This document shows, piece by piece, positions 25,740 to 33,337 of a stretch of DNA of 33,337 nucleotides. The DNA comes from Minisyncoccota bacterium. GTDB lineage: Bacteria; Patescibacteriota; Minisyncoccia; Phycocordibacterales; UBA9973. A program made the position numbers and the translations under genes. The notes beneath the pieces are model-generated. The model did not search any database and was not told the origin of the DNA. It saw only the letters and a program-made list of their open reading frames with translations. Position 1 is the first letter of the stretch. Every line of letters starts with the position of its first letter. The stretch covers positions 1 to 33,337 of the forward strand of contig JAENWX010000004.1 of the NCBI GenBank assembly GCA_016649835.1, in the 5' to 3' direction.

Positions 25740-27689
25740 ATGTATATAGCTACTGTTATACCAATTACAAAAGGATCACAAAAAGAATATCTCTCATATT
25801 TTTCTGCTACAGATATTCCAGTAGGAAGTATTGTTACTATTCCTATTAGGTCACGTATTGTAGATGCTATAGTTATAAATATTGATGAAGCTCGAAACAA
25901 CAAATCAGATATAAAAAATGCCAACTATCAACTCAAAAAAATTATTAAATTAAAAGGCGACTCCCCTTTTAATAAAAGTTTTTTTATTGCATGCCAAAAA
26001 TTAAAAAACTACACAGTTAGTAATACTGGAACAATTATTAAAAATCTTTTACCGGCTGCATTTATAGATAATATAAATATTCTAAAAAAAGTTCAGGTAG
26101 TTGAAAATAATAAAAAAGAAAATATTGTAAATGAAAAATTAGTATTTCAAGCGACTCCATCTGACCGCATAGCTTTTTATAGAACTTTAATTCGAGAAGC
26201 TTTTGCTAAAAAAGAATCTATTTTTATGTGCGTCCCAAATCATTTTGATATAGACTATTTTAGTAAAGAACTAACAAAAGGAATAGAGCAATATGTGTTT
26301 ACCTTTCATTCCGATATGACCAGAAAAGCCTTGGTAAATATGTATAATTCTGCTATTGGCGAAGTTCATCCAATCCTTATAATAGGAACAGGTATTTATA
26401 TGTCTATCCCGAGGCATGATATTAAGACTATTATTTTAGAACACGAAAGCTCCGATACATACAAGCAAATCAGTAGACCGTATTTAGACATACGAAGTTT
26501 TGCAGAAATCTTATCATCAATTCAAAAAGTTAAATTAATTTTTGGAGATACCTTACTTCGACCTGAAACACTACACCGTCATGAGATGGGAGAATTTGGA
26601 GAAATATCTTCACCTCTTTATCGCCTACCTTTAACAGAAAATCAAATAGTAGTTGATATGAGAGAGGAAGTGAATGAAAAAGGTAAAAAAATATTTACAA
26701 GCATATCAAATGAAACGAAAATGATGATAGAAGATTCTATCTCAAAAAATAAATCTGTTTTTTTATTTTCAGCCCGAAAAGGATTGGCCCCAATAACAGT
26801 CTGCAACGACTGCAGCAACACTCTTCTCTGTCCTTCTTGCTCTACTCCAATTGTTTTATACGGGACCCGACAAGTAGCTGCAAACAAGTCTACAACTCCT
26901 CGTATTTTTATGTGCAACAAATGTGGCCGTAAAGAAAAGACCGAAGTTAGCTGTCCAAAGTGTTCAAGCTGGAATCTAACACCACTTGGAATAGGAACAG
27001 ACAAAGTATACGAGGAAATTAGAAATTTATTTCCAAAAGTAAAAATAATTCAAATAGACAAAGAAGCGACAAGGACAAGTAAAGAAGCCCGTGAAGCAAT
27101 AACAGAGTTCGATAAAAACCCTGGAAGTATTTTAATCGGAACCGAAATGGTATTTTCCTATCTTCAAAATAAAGTTTACAGTAGCGCTATCATATCTCTC
27201 GATGGTCTTTTTTCAATTCCCAGTTTTAATATAACTCAAAAAATAGTTCACATAATAGAAAAGTTACACAACATAACTACAGATAATTTGATTATTCAAA
27301 CAAGAATACCTGAAAATAAAACCTTGCAATATATTTTAAGTGGTAATGTATTACCACTTTGTCGTGAAGATTTAAAAGACAGAAAGGACTTTGGATACCC
27401 ACCTTTTAAAAGACTAATAAAAATTACTTTTGAAGGCAGCGCAGGAGAAACAGAAAAAGCCAGAGATTTTATTGAGCATATTCTTGGAAATTACGAACCA
27501 CAAGTTTTTAGCGCTTTTACTAGTAGGATTAAGGGTAAATACATCACCAATACCGTAATTAAGGTTAATCCTAAAATTTGGCCTTTACTTACAGACGATA
27601 AACAGAAATTAGACGAAGATTTATATAAGAATCTCGAGCAGCTGCCTCCATCCTTTTCAATTAACGTCGATCCTGAAGATTTACTGTAA
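25740..27689 (+). CDS. priA: Primosomal protein N' (PriA) with degenerate helicase motifs and intact-looking zinc-binding cysteines
   Basis: CNDCSNTLLCPSCSTPIVLYG...FMCNKCGRKEKTEVSCPKCSSWNLTPLGIGTDKVYEEI; DLKDRKDFGYPPFKRL. Confidence 0.88.
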   Translation: MYIATVIPITKGSQKEYLSYFSATDIPVGSIVTIPIRSRIVDAIVINIDEARNNKSDIKNANYQLKKIIKLKGDSPFNKSFFIACQKLKNYTVSNTGTIIKNLLPAAFIDNINILKKVQVVENNKKENIVNEKLVFQATPSDRIAFYRTLIREAFAKKESIFMCVPNHFDIDYFSKELTKGIEQYVFTFHSDMTRKALVNMYNSAIGEVHPILIIGTGIYMSIPRHDIKTIILEHESSDTYKQISRPYLDIRSFAEILSSIQKVKLIFGDTLLRPETLHRHEMGEFGEISSPLYRLPLTENQIVVDMREEVNEKGKKIFTSISNETKMMIEDSISKNKSVFLFSARKGLAPITVCNDCSNTLLCPSCSTPIVLYGTRQVAANKSTTPRIFMCNKCGRKEKTEVSCPKCSSWNLTPLGIGTDKVYEEIRNLFPKVKIIQIDKEATRTSKEAREAITEFDKNPGSILIGTEMVFSYLQNKVYSSAIISLDGLFSIPSFNITQKIVHIIEKLHNITTDNLIIQTRIPENKTLQYILSGNVLPLCREDLKDRKDFGYPPFKRLIKITFEGSAGETEKARDFIEHILGNYEPQVFSAFTSRIKGKYITNTVIKVNPKIWPLLTDDKQKLDEDLYKNLEQLPPSFSINVDPEDLL

Positions 27690-27698
27690 AAAGGTATA

Positions 27699-27853
27699 GG
27701 GCTTGCCCCCACACCTACTTTTTTATTATTGTGCTTTAAATCTAGTTTAGGATTTGGGCTTGCCCCCACACCTATATTTTTATTGCAGGCTTTTTAGCCT
27801 GCTTGGAAACTTGGGCTTGCCCCCACACCTACTTTTTTATTATTGTGCTTTTT
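27699..27853. repeat. Three direct copies of GGGCTTGCCCCCACACCTA(C/T)-T-rich repeat (starts 27699, 27756, 27813)
   Basis: Shared gggcttgcccccacaccta; copies 1 and 3 also share cttttttattattgtgcttt. Confidence 0.9.
27785..27802. terminator. Hairpin inside the repeat cluster, possible priA terminator
   Basis: GCAGGCT-tttt-AGCCTGC. Confidence 0.4.
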
Positions 27854-27918
27854 AATTTAAGGTCAATGGATTAATATACCTCAATTATTCTGTTTTAAAA
27901 ATCACTTTGTAATATATG

Positions 27919-27958
27919 GCACAATAAAAGCCATAAAAAAGTAGGTGTGGGGGCTTGC
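27919..27958. repeat. Inverted, diverged copy of the GGGCTTGCCCCCACACCTAC repeat
   Basis: gcacaataaaagccataaaaaagtaggtgtgggggcttgc; reverse complement shares GCCCCCACACCTACTTTTTTAT. Confidence 0.8.
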
Positions 27959-27981
27959 TTCAAATAAAAAGATATGATAAC

Positions 27982-28242
27982 ATGACAAACATGATAACCG
28001 TTATAGAAGTAAAGAAAAACGCAAACGAAAGCAACATGAATCTTGTTCGCAGATTTACTCGTAAAGTTCAAGAATCTGGAATAATTCAAAAAGTTAAAAG
28101 TAAGCGTTATAACAAAAGAGCTGACTCTAAAATTAAAGTTAAAGTGGCTACTCTAAAAAAATTAGGTAGAAAAAAAGCATTTGATAAACTTTATAAACTA
28201 GGTAAAGTTTCTAAATTTACTAAAAAAAGAGGTCACAAATAG
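27982..28242 (+). CDS. rpsU: 30S ribosomal protein S21
   Basis: ITVIEVKKNANESNMNLVRRFTRKVQESGIIQKVKSKRY; start at MTNM or MITV rather than the ORF-track start. Confidence 0.85.
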   Translation: MTNMITVIEVKKNANESNMNLVRRFTRKVQESGIIQKVKSKRYNKRADSKIKVKVATLKKLGRKKAFDKLYKLGKVSKFTKKRGHK

Positions 28243-28249
28243 AAAATTT

Positions 28250-28636
28250 ATGGTAGATATGGGCTTCTGTACTATTACAAATAAAACAAAAGGCAAGCTT
28301 CCACGCTTGCCTTTTGTTTCTATTAAAGAAAAAATTTTAGGAAGTGACTACGAATTGGGTTTAACTTTACTCACATCAGTGAAACAAAAAAAACTAAATT
28401 TAACATATCGAAACAAAAATGAAACAACAAATATTCTTTCATTTCCACTTTCAGAAACTTCTGGAGAAATTACTATTGACCCTATTAAAGTAAAGAAGGA
28501 TGCTCCCCTTTTTGACATGAATTACACTCAATTTTTTAAATACTTATTTATCCACGGATTACTGCATTTGAAAGGTTTCGAACATAGTAGTACAATGGAC
28601 AGACAAGAAAAGAAATATCTTAAAATGTTTTCCTAA
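28250..28636 (+). CDS. ybeY: Endoribonuclease YbeY
   Basis: NILSFPLSETSGEITI and HGLLHLKGFEH metal-binding motif. Confidence 0.88.
   Translation: MVDMGFCTITNKTKGKLPRLPFVSIKEKILGSDYELGLTLLTSVKQKKLNLTYRNKNETTNILSFPLSETSGEITIDPIKVKKDAPLFDMNYTQFFKYLFIHGLLHLKGFEHSSTMDRQEKKYLKMFS
28284..28319 (+). terminator. Intrinsic terminator-like hairpin within the 5' coding region of ybeY
   Basis: AAACAAAAGGCAAGC-ttccac-GCTTGCCTTTTGTTT, 15-bp perfect stem. Confidence 0.75.
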
Positions 28637-28660
28637 TATATTTTCTTTCTTATTAAACTA

Positions 28661-29836
28661 ATGATAAAAACTAATTACACTTGCGGAATAGATATTGGTA
28701 CACAATCTACAAAGGTTGTAGTTGTTGGTTTCGATAAAGAAAAAAAGGAACATATAATTTTAGCTACTGGCATGTCTATCACCAATGGCGTGCGTTTTGG
28801 ATATATAACAAACGTAGACGCTGTTGCCGAAAGTATAAGAAAAGCTGTCAACCAAGCAGAAAATATTTTAAATATTAAAATACGTAAAGCTTATATTTCT
28901 ATGGGAGGAATAAGCCTTACGTCTGTTGTTTCTACTGGCTCAGTTATTATTTCTAAAGCAGACCAAGAAATAACTAATTTAGATGTATTAAAAGTACTCG
29001 CAAATAGTGAAGAAAATCTTGAAATATTAAACAGAAAAATTGTTCATATTATTCCACTTGGTTATAAACTAGATAGCAAAGATATTTATGTTAGGCCAGA
29101 AGGACTAAAAGGAATAAGGCTTGAAGTAAAAACACTTTTTGTTACTTGCCTAAAGCAAAACATGGAAGACCTTATAACCGCTTGTGCCCTAGCTAAAATA
29201 GACATCGAAGAAATAATAGCATCTCCTATAGCTACAGGCAGTATTCTTATTAACAACAAGCAGAAAATAGCTGGATGTATTCTTGTAGACATCGGTGCTG
29301 AAACAGTATCCACTTGTGTGTTTGAAAACAATTTACCTATATCTCTTTCTGTGCTATCTATAGGAAGCATGGACATTACTAAAGACATTGCCCTTGGTCT
29401 TAAAATTTCTCTCGAGGAAGCAGAGAGTATCAAACTTGGTAGTGTTATTGGAGGAGATTATTCTAAGAAAAAAGTTGATGAAATAATAGAAGCAAGACTA
29501 GGAGATATTTTTGAACTTGTCGGCAACCAACTCAAGAGACTAAAACGCAACGAACTTCTTCCCGCTGGTATAATAATAACCGGTAACGGTTCATCTATAA
29601 ATAATATTTGCGAAATTGCACGCACACAATTAAAACTTCCAGCTAAAATTGGAATAATTGATTCAACTTTATATCATAAATTAAAAGTGAGAGATGCATC
29701 ATGGTATACAGCACTTGGACTAGCTCTAACTACAAGTAATGAATTTTCTAACAACCAATCAAACGCTTCAATTGGAGTAAATCTTAAAGAAATCAAAGAT
29801 TTCATTAAATCTATCTTATCTCAACTTCTTCCTTAA
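28661..29836 (+). CDS. ftsA: Cell division protein FtsA
   Basis: CGIDIGTQSTKVVVV...ITNVDAVAESIRKAV...GCILVDIGAETVSTCVFENN; directly upstream of ftsZ. Confidence 0.93.
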   Translation: MIKTNYTCGIDIGTQSTKVVVVGFDKEKKEHIILATGMSITNGVRFGYITNVDAVAESIRKAVNQAENILNIKIRKAYISMGGISLTSVVSTGSVIISKADQEITNLDVLKVLANSEENLEILNRKIVHIIPLGYKLDSKDIYVRPEGLKGIRLEVKTLFVTCLKQNMEDLITACALAKIDIEEIIASPIATGSILINNKQKIAGCILVDIGAETVSTCVFENNLPISLSVLSIGSMDITKDIALGLKISLEEAESIKLGSVIGGDYSKKKVDEIIEARLGDIFELVGNQLKRLKRNELLPAGIIITGNGSSINNICEIARTQLKLPAKIGIIDSTLYHKLKVRDASWYTALGLALTTSNEFSNNQSNASIGVNLKEIKDFIKSILSQLLP

Positions 29837-29948
29837 CAACAAAAGGAAACATAATCCATATTAGTCAACATATTCCATTTTTATTATTATATGGTAATAT
29901 ATACGTACATAAATTTATTATTAACGAAAGACTATCGTCTACAAAAAT

Positions 29949-31136
29949 ATGCCTAAATTAAACCCAGACATTGAATCATTTGCAAGAATTAAAGTTATCG
30001 GAATCGGTGGATCAGGAAAAAACGCCCTTAATCACATGATTAATTCTAAAGTTCGAGGTGTCGAATTCATTGTTATGAATACCGATACTCAGGATTTGCA
30101 CAATTCATTATCTGAAAAAAAGGTTCATTTAGGTAAAAATCTAACAAAAGGACTAGGTGCTGGAATGAACCCCGAAGTTGGTAGGCGCGCAGCCGAAGAA
30201 ACAAAAGCTGAAATACAAGATGTAATAAAAGGCGCAGATATGGTATTTATCGCCTGTGGAATGGGTGGTGGTACAGGTACAGGAGCTGCACCTATAGTTG
30301 CTCAAGCTGCAAAAGAACAAGGAATTCTTACTGTTGCAGTTGTTACTAAGCCTTTTTCTTTTGAAGGAAATCAAAGAATGAAGTTAGCAGATTTAGGATT
30401 GGCTGCTCTTGAAAAAGAAGTTGATGCTATTTTGGTTATTCCAAACGACAGACTTATAATCATTTCTGGAAAAGATGTCGGATTTAGACAAGCTTTTGCT
30501 ATGTGTGATGAAGTTTTGAAACAAGCTGTTGAAGGTATTTCAGAATTAATCACAACTCCAGGTATGATAAACGTTGACTTCGCTGATATTAAGGCTGTTA
30601 TGTCTGATGCAGGGAGTGCACTCATGGGAGTAGGAGTTTCAGCAGGCGAAGGACGTTCTGAAAAAGCTGCCCTCCAAGCTATCAATTCCCCACTTCTAGA
30701 TTTATCTATTTCTGGAGCAAAAGGAGTATTGTTTGCTATATCAGGTGGAGACGATTTAACTATTCACGAGATACAAGATGCTGCTAAAATAATAACTGAA
30801 TCTATTGATAAAGATGCAAAAGTTATTTTTGGAACAATCCGTGATGAAAAACTTAAAAAAGGAGAGATGAAGGTTACAGTTATAGCTACTGGCTTCCCTA
30901 CTGATATGCCTAAACGTTCATTATTTCAAATAGGACAACATCAAAATAAAGAGACTGAACAAACTATTTCCAATTCTACAAAAGAAGAAATAATTCAAGT
31001 CATAAAAAAAGAGCTTCCTAAAAATGATTCTGATGACTATGTAAAGAAAACAGAAAAAATAGAGGATGATTTATTTATTGACGACACAGATGACTGGAGT
31101 ACAGTACCTGCGTTTTTAAGAAGAAATAAGAAGTAG
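29949..31136 (+). CDS. ftsZ: Cell division protein FtsZ
   Basis: IKVIGIGGSGKNALNHMI...FIACGMGGGTGTGAAPIVAQAAKE; C-terminal VPAFLRR peptide. Confidence 0.98.
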   Translation: MPKLNPDIESFARIKVIGIGGSGKNALNHMINSKVRGVEFIVMNTDTQDLHNSLSEKKVHLGKNLTKGLGAGMNPEVGRRAAEETKAEIQDVIKGADMVFIACGMGGGTGTGAAPIVAQAAKEQGILTVAVVTKPFSFEGNQRMKLADLGLAALEKEVDAILVIPNDRLIIISGKDVGFRQAFAMCDEVLKQAVEGISELITTPGMINVDFADIKAVMSDAGSALMGVGVSAGEGRSEKAALQAINSPLLDLSISGAKGVLFAISGGDDLTIHEIQDAAKIITESIDKDAKVIFGTIRDEKLKKGEMKVTVIATGFPTDMPKRSLFQIGQHQNKETEQTISNSTKEEIIQVIKKELPKNDSDDYVKKTEKIEDDLFIDDTDDWSTVPAFLRRNKK

Positions 31137-31139
31137 CAC

Positions 31140-31271
31140 CTAGGAGCTAGGAACTAGCGACTAGATTAAAATACTGTTATAATACAAATCACGAGACTAA
31201 AATCTCGTGATTTGTATTATATTTTTACCAATTAACTCTGCTAGTACCTAGTTCCTAGTAGCTAGCAGCTA
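31140..31271. repeat. CTAGNNN heptad repeats on both sides of an 18-bp hairpin
   Basis: CTAGGAGCTAGGAACTAGCGACTAG (31140-31164); hairpin 31179-31220; CTAGTACCTAGTTCCTAGTAGCTAGCAGCTA (31241-31271). Confidence 0.85.
31179..31220. terminator. Perfect-stem hairpin after ftsZ, probable terminator
   Basis: ATAATACAAATCACGAGA-ctaaaa-TCTCGTGATTTGTATTAT followed by ATTTTT. Confidence 0.75.
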
Positions 31272-31277
31272 ACCCAT

Positions 31278-32204
31278 ATGTACGATTTAATAATATTAGG
31301 AGGTGGTCCCGGAGGCACAGCAGCGGCAGTATATGCAGCTCGTAAACAGCTAAAAGCGGCTATTATTACAAGTGAATTTGGAGGCCAATCTATAGTTTCT
31401 GAAAAAATCTTCAACTGGATAGGAACACCAGAAATTTCTGGCGCAGAACTTGGTGATAGTTTTAAAAAACATATTCTTTATTATAAAGGACCATTTTTAG
31501 ATGTAATTGAAGGTGAAAAAATAATAGAAGTTATAAAACAAAATGAATCTTTTTTAATCAAATCTGAGTCAGGTAAAACATACGAAACAAAATCTCTAAT
31601 TATAACTACTGGAAGCGGAAGACGTAAATTAGAAGCTATTAATGCGGATATTTTTGAACATAAAGGTATTACCTACTGTGCATCTTGCGACGGACCTATG
31701 TTTAGCGACCAAGACGTACTCGTAATTGGGGGTGGTAACGCTGGTTTTGAAACAGCTATTCAATTGCTCTCCTATTGTAAAAGCGTAACTTTAATACACA
31801 GAAGTGCTAAATTTAGAGCAGATAGTATCACTGTAAAAAAAGTTTTAGAAAATCCTAAATTTAAAGCAATTATAAATGCAGAAATATTGCGAGTTGATGG
31901 AGAACAATTTGTTAAATCTTTAACCTATAAAGATAAAATAAGTGGAGAAGAAATAACTCTCCCAGCCTCTGGTATCTTTGTCGAAATAGGCCAAACACCA
32001 AATACTGACTTTATTAAAAATTTAGTTGAAATAGACCAAATAGGTAAAGTTGTTGTTGACCCTATGACCCAAATGAGTACCGTTCCAGGTATTTGGGCAG
32101 CTGGTGATTGTACAAATGGTAAATACCACCAAAACAATATTGCTACTGGCGACGCAGTTAAAGCACTAGAAGACGCATATATTTGGATTCACAAAAACAA
32201 ATAA
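31278..32204 (+). CDS. trxB: Thioredoxin reductase family flavoprotein
   Basis: IILGGGPGGTAAAVYAARKQL...YCASCDGPMFSDQDVLVIGGGNAGFE...GIWAAGDCTN. Confidence 0.93.
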   Translation: MYDLIILGGGPGGTAAAVYAARKQLKAAIITSEFGGQSIVSEKIFNWIGTPEISGAELGDSFKKHILYYKGPFLDVIEGEKIIEVIKQNESFLIKSESGKTYETKSLIITTGSGRRKLEAINADIFEHKGITYCASCDGPMFSDQDVLVIGGGNAGFETAIQLLSYCKSVTLIHRSAKFRADSITVKKVLENPKFKAIINAEILRVDGEQFVKSLTYKDKISGEEITLPASGIFVEIGQTPNTDFIKNLVEIDQIGKVVVDPMTQMSTVPGIWAAGDCTNGKYHQNNIATGDAVKALEDAYIWIHKNK

Positions 32205-32218
32205 ATCGTATTTAAAAA

Positions 32219-32273
32219 AATATAAATTAAAAAACTCTCCGATGTAACATCGGAGAGTTTTTTAATTTATATT
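32219..32273. terminator. Bidirectional terminator between trxB and the convergent nucleotidyltransferase gene
   Basis: 26-bp perfect stem AATATAAATTAAAAAACTCTCCGATG-taa-CATCGGAGAGTTTTTTAATTTATATT. Confidence 0.92.
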
Positions 32274-33028
32274 AAATCTTGATTAGCAAGTAATCCTTCG
32301 AGTATTTCTAATTCTTCTCTAGAGTTTGGCTGAAATCCCTCCAAAACATTTTTAACAGGAACAGCTTCTATTAGCTCTCCTTCACGACTGGCCAACTTAA
32401 CTAAATCTGTTAAATAATATTCGCCTTGAGCATTTTCATTTTTTAATTTATCTATATTATTCCATAACCACACAGAATCAAAAGCATATAAAGCAGGATT
32501 AACTTCTTTAATTTCTTTTTCTTTATTATTAGCATCTCTATATTCTACAATTCCAATAACTTTACCATTTTCATCTCTTAAAATTCTACCAAAGTTTATT
32601 AATCCCGCCCTCCACTCTTTAAAATCAGGAAGGACAACAGTGCCTAAAGTAATAACTGCTTTCTTTTCTTTATGTATAAGTATTATATTTTCTATTGTTT
32701 CTTTAGAAACCAATGGTTGGTCTGCGGACAAAACTACAATTATTTTATGGTCTGGATGTGTAGACTCTTTAGCTGAAAGAACTGCGTGTCCAGTGCCAAG
32801 CTGCTCTTCTTGGTGAGCATAAGTATAGTTTGGTCCTATAACATCAAAAATGCGTTCTTTCTTATGACCAACAACTATTACTGGATCTATAGGTAATTTT
32901 AAATGAGATACAGTCTCCAAAATATGTTTTAAAAATGGTTTACCTTGAAGCATTGCAAGTGCCTTTGGATCATCTGACTCCATTCTCTTTCCTTTGCCTG
33001 CTGCTAAAATAATTATTTGTGTATTCAT
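32267..33028 (-). CDS. GlmU-N-like sugar nucleotidyltransferase without left-handed beta-helix acyltransferase domain
   Basis: [34 protein letters not shown]...[15 protein letters not shown]...[15 protein letters not shown]. Confidence 0.85.
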   Translation of the reverse strand: MNTQIIILAAGKGKRMESDDPKALAMLQGKPFLKHILETVSHLKLPIDPVIVVGHKKERIFDVIGPNYTYAHQEEQLGTGHAVLSAKESTHPDHKIIVVLSADQPLVSKETIENIILIHKEKKAVITLGTVVLPDFKEWRAGLINFGRILRDENGKVIGIVEYRDANNKEKEIKEVNPALYAFDSVWLWNNIDKLKNENAQGEYYLTDLVKLASREGELIEAVPVKNVLEGFQPNSREELEILEGLLANQDLI

Positions 33029-33067
33029 AATATAAAAATTAATAATAATTAAAACAATTTAGTAATT

Positions 33068-33090
33068 TGGTGGGGGAGTAGGATTTGAAT
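33068..33090 (-). other. tRNA 3'-end-like sequence with encoded CCA (incomplete or disrupted T arm)
   Basis: Minus strand ATTCAAATCCTACTCCCCCACCA: T-loop-like TTCAAAT, acceptor-like strand and CCA; no matching T stem 5' side. Confidence 0.4.
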
Positions 33091-33337
33091 ACAACCTATT
33101 CGGGTACTTTTCACTCCGATGTCCATCGGAGAATGAAAAGTCTTTCAAATCCCTCACGCGAGACAAGCAGTTGTCTCGCTACCGCGCACAAAATTGCATT
33201 AGCAATTTTGTGCGCGGTGAGGGATTTGAATACTACCTATTCGGGTACTTTTCACTCCGATGTCCATCGGAGAATGAAAAGTCTTTCAAATCCCTCACGC
33301 GAGACAAGCAGTTGTCTCGCTACCGCGCACAAAATTG
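33081..33337. repeat. 141-bp tandem repeat, 1.8 copies to the window edge, highly palindromic
   Basis: 33081-33196 recurs at 33222-33337 with one observed substitution (tacaacc vs tactacc); contains at least four nested or adjacent inverted repeats. Confidence 0.92.

Noticed and set aside
27491-27769. 92-aa minus-strand ORF over the end of priA and the repeat cluster
   Set aside because: Formed by reading through the GGGCTTGCCCCCACACC repeats (VGVGASP peptides); no independent coding evidence
27699-27958. Possible CRISPR array
   Set aside because: Only three direct copies with unequal, partly related spacers and an inverted copy; no regular spacing and no cas operon
112-33028. Alternative genetic code (UGA reassigned)
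   Set aside because: Conserved proteins translate full length with the standard code and no in-frame TGA disruptions were noticed
33081-33337. Possible CRISPR array or satellite
   Set aside because: Unit is 141 bp with essentially no variable spacer; better described as a palindromic tandem repeat
33061-33337. Complete tRNA gene
   Set aside because: Only the T-loop/acceptor/CCA-like 3' portion is visible; no D arm, anticodon arm or matching T stem could be found in the window

Overview
AT-rich, gene-dense bacterial chromosome segment. The compact core genes and domain-stripped orthologues suggest Patescibacteria/CPR (Parcubacteria-like); this is inference only. Minus strand, right to left in transcription: mreB, a lytic-transglycosylase-like protein, a HolB-like protein, frr, rseP, a PAS protein and a broken receiver, typA, a sigma-region-4/HARE regulator, a DUF8128-like protein, mltG, an RlmI-like methyltransferase, mnmA, mgtC, alaS, an actin-like ATPase plus membrane protein module, and infA-rpmJ-rpsM-rpsK-rpsD-rpoA-rplQ-rplM-rpsI. 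Plus strand: priA, rpsU, ybeY, ftsA, ftsZ, trxB. A GlmU-N-like nucleotidyltransferase is on the minus strand near the right end. The housekeeping content is ordinary. The most interesting signals are: (1) two solo Cas2/PaaX-C-like ORFs, one bracketed by two direct copies of the same hairpin and the other beside a related hairpin, resembling small mobile units; (2) a 141-bp, densely palindromic tandem repeat abutting a tRNA 3'-end-like sequence at the right edge; (3) an A11 homopolymer separating two frames of what looks like one membrane protein gene; (4) two distinct heptameric repeat families, one reading through coding sequence; (5) several very long perfect palindromes and unassigned structured intergenic regions; (6) a PriA with degenerate helicase motifs. 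No CRISPR array, rRNA or complete tRNA was found.
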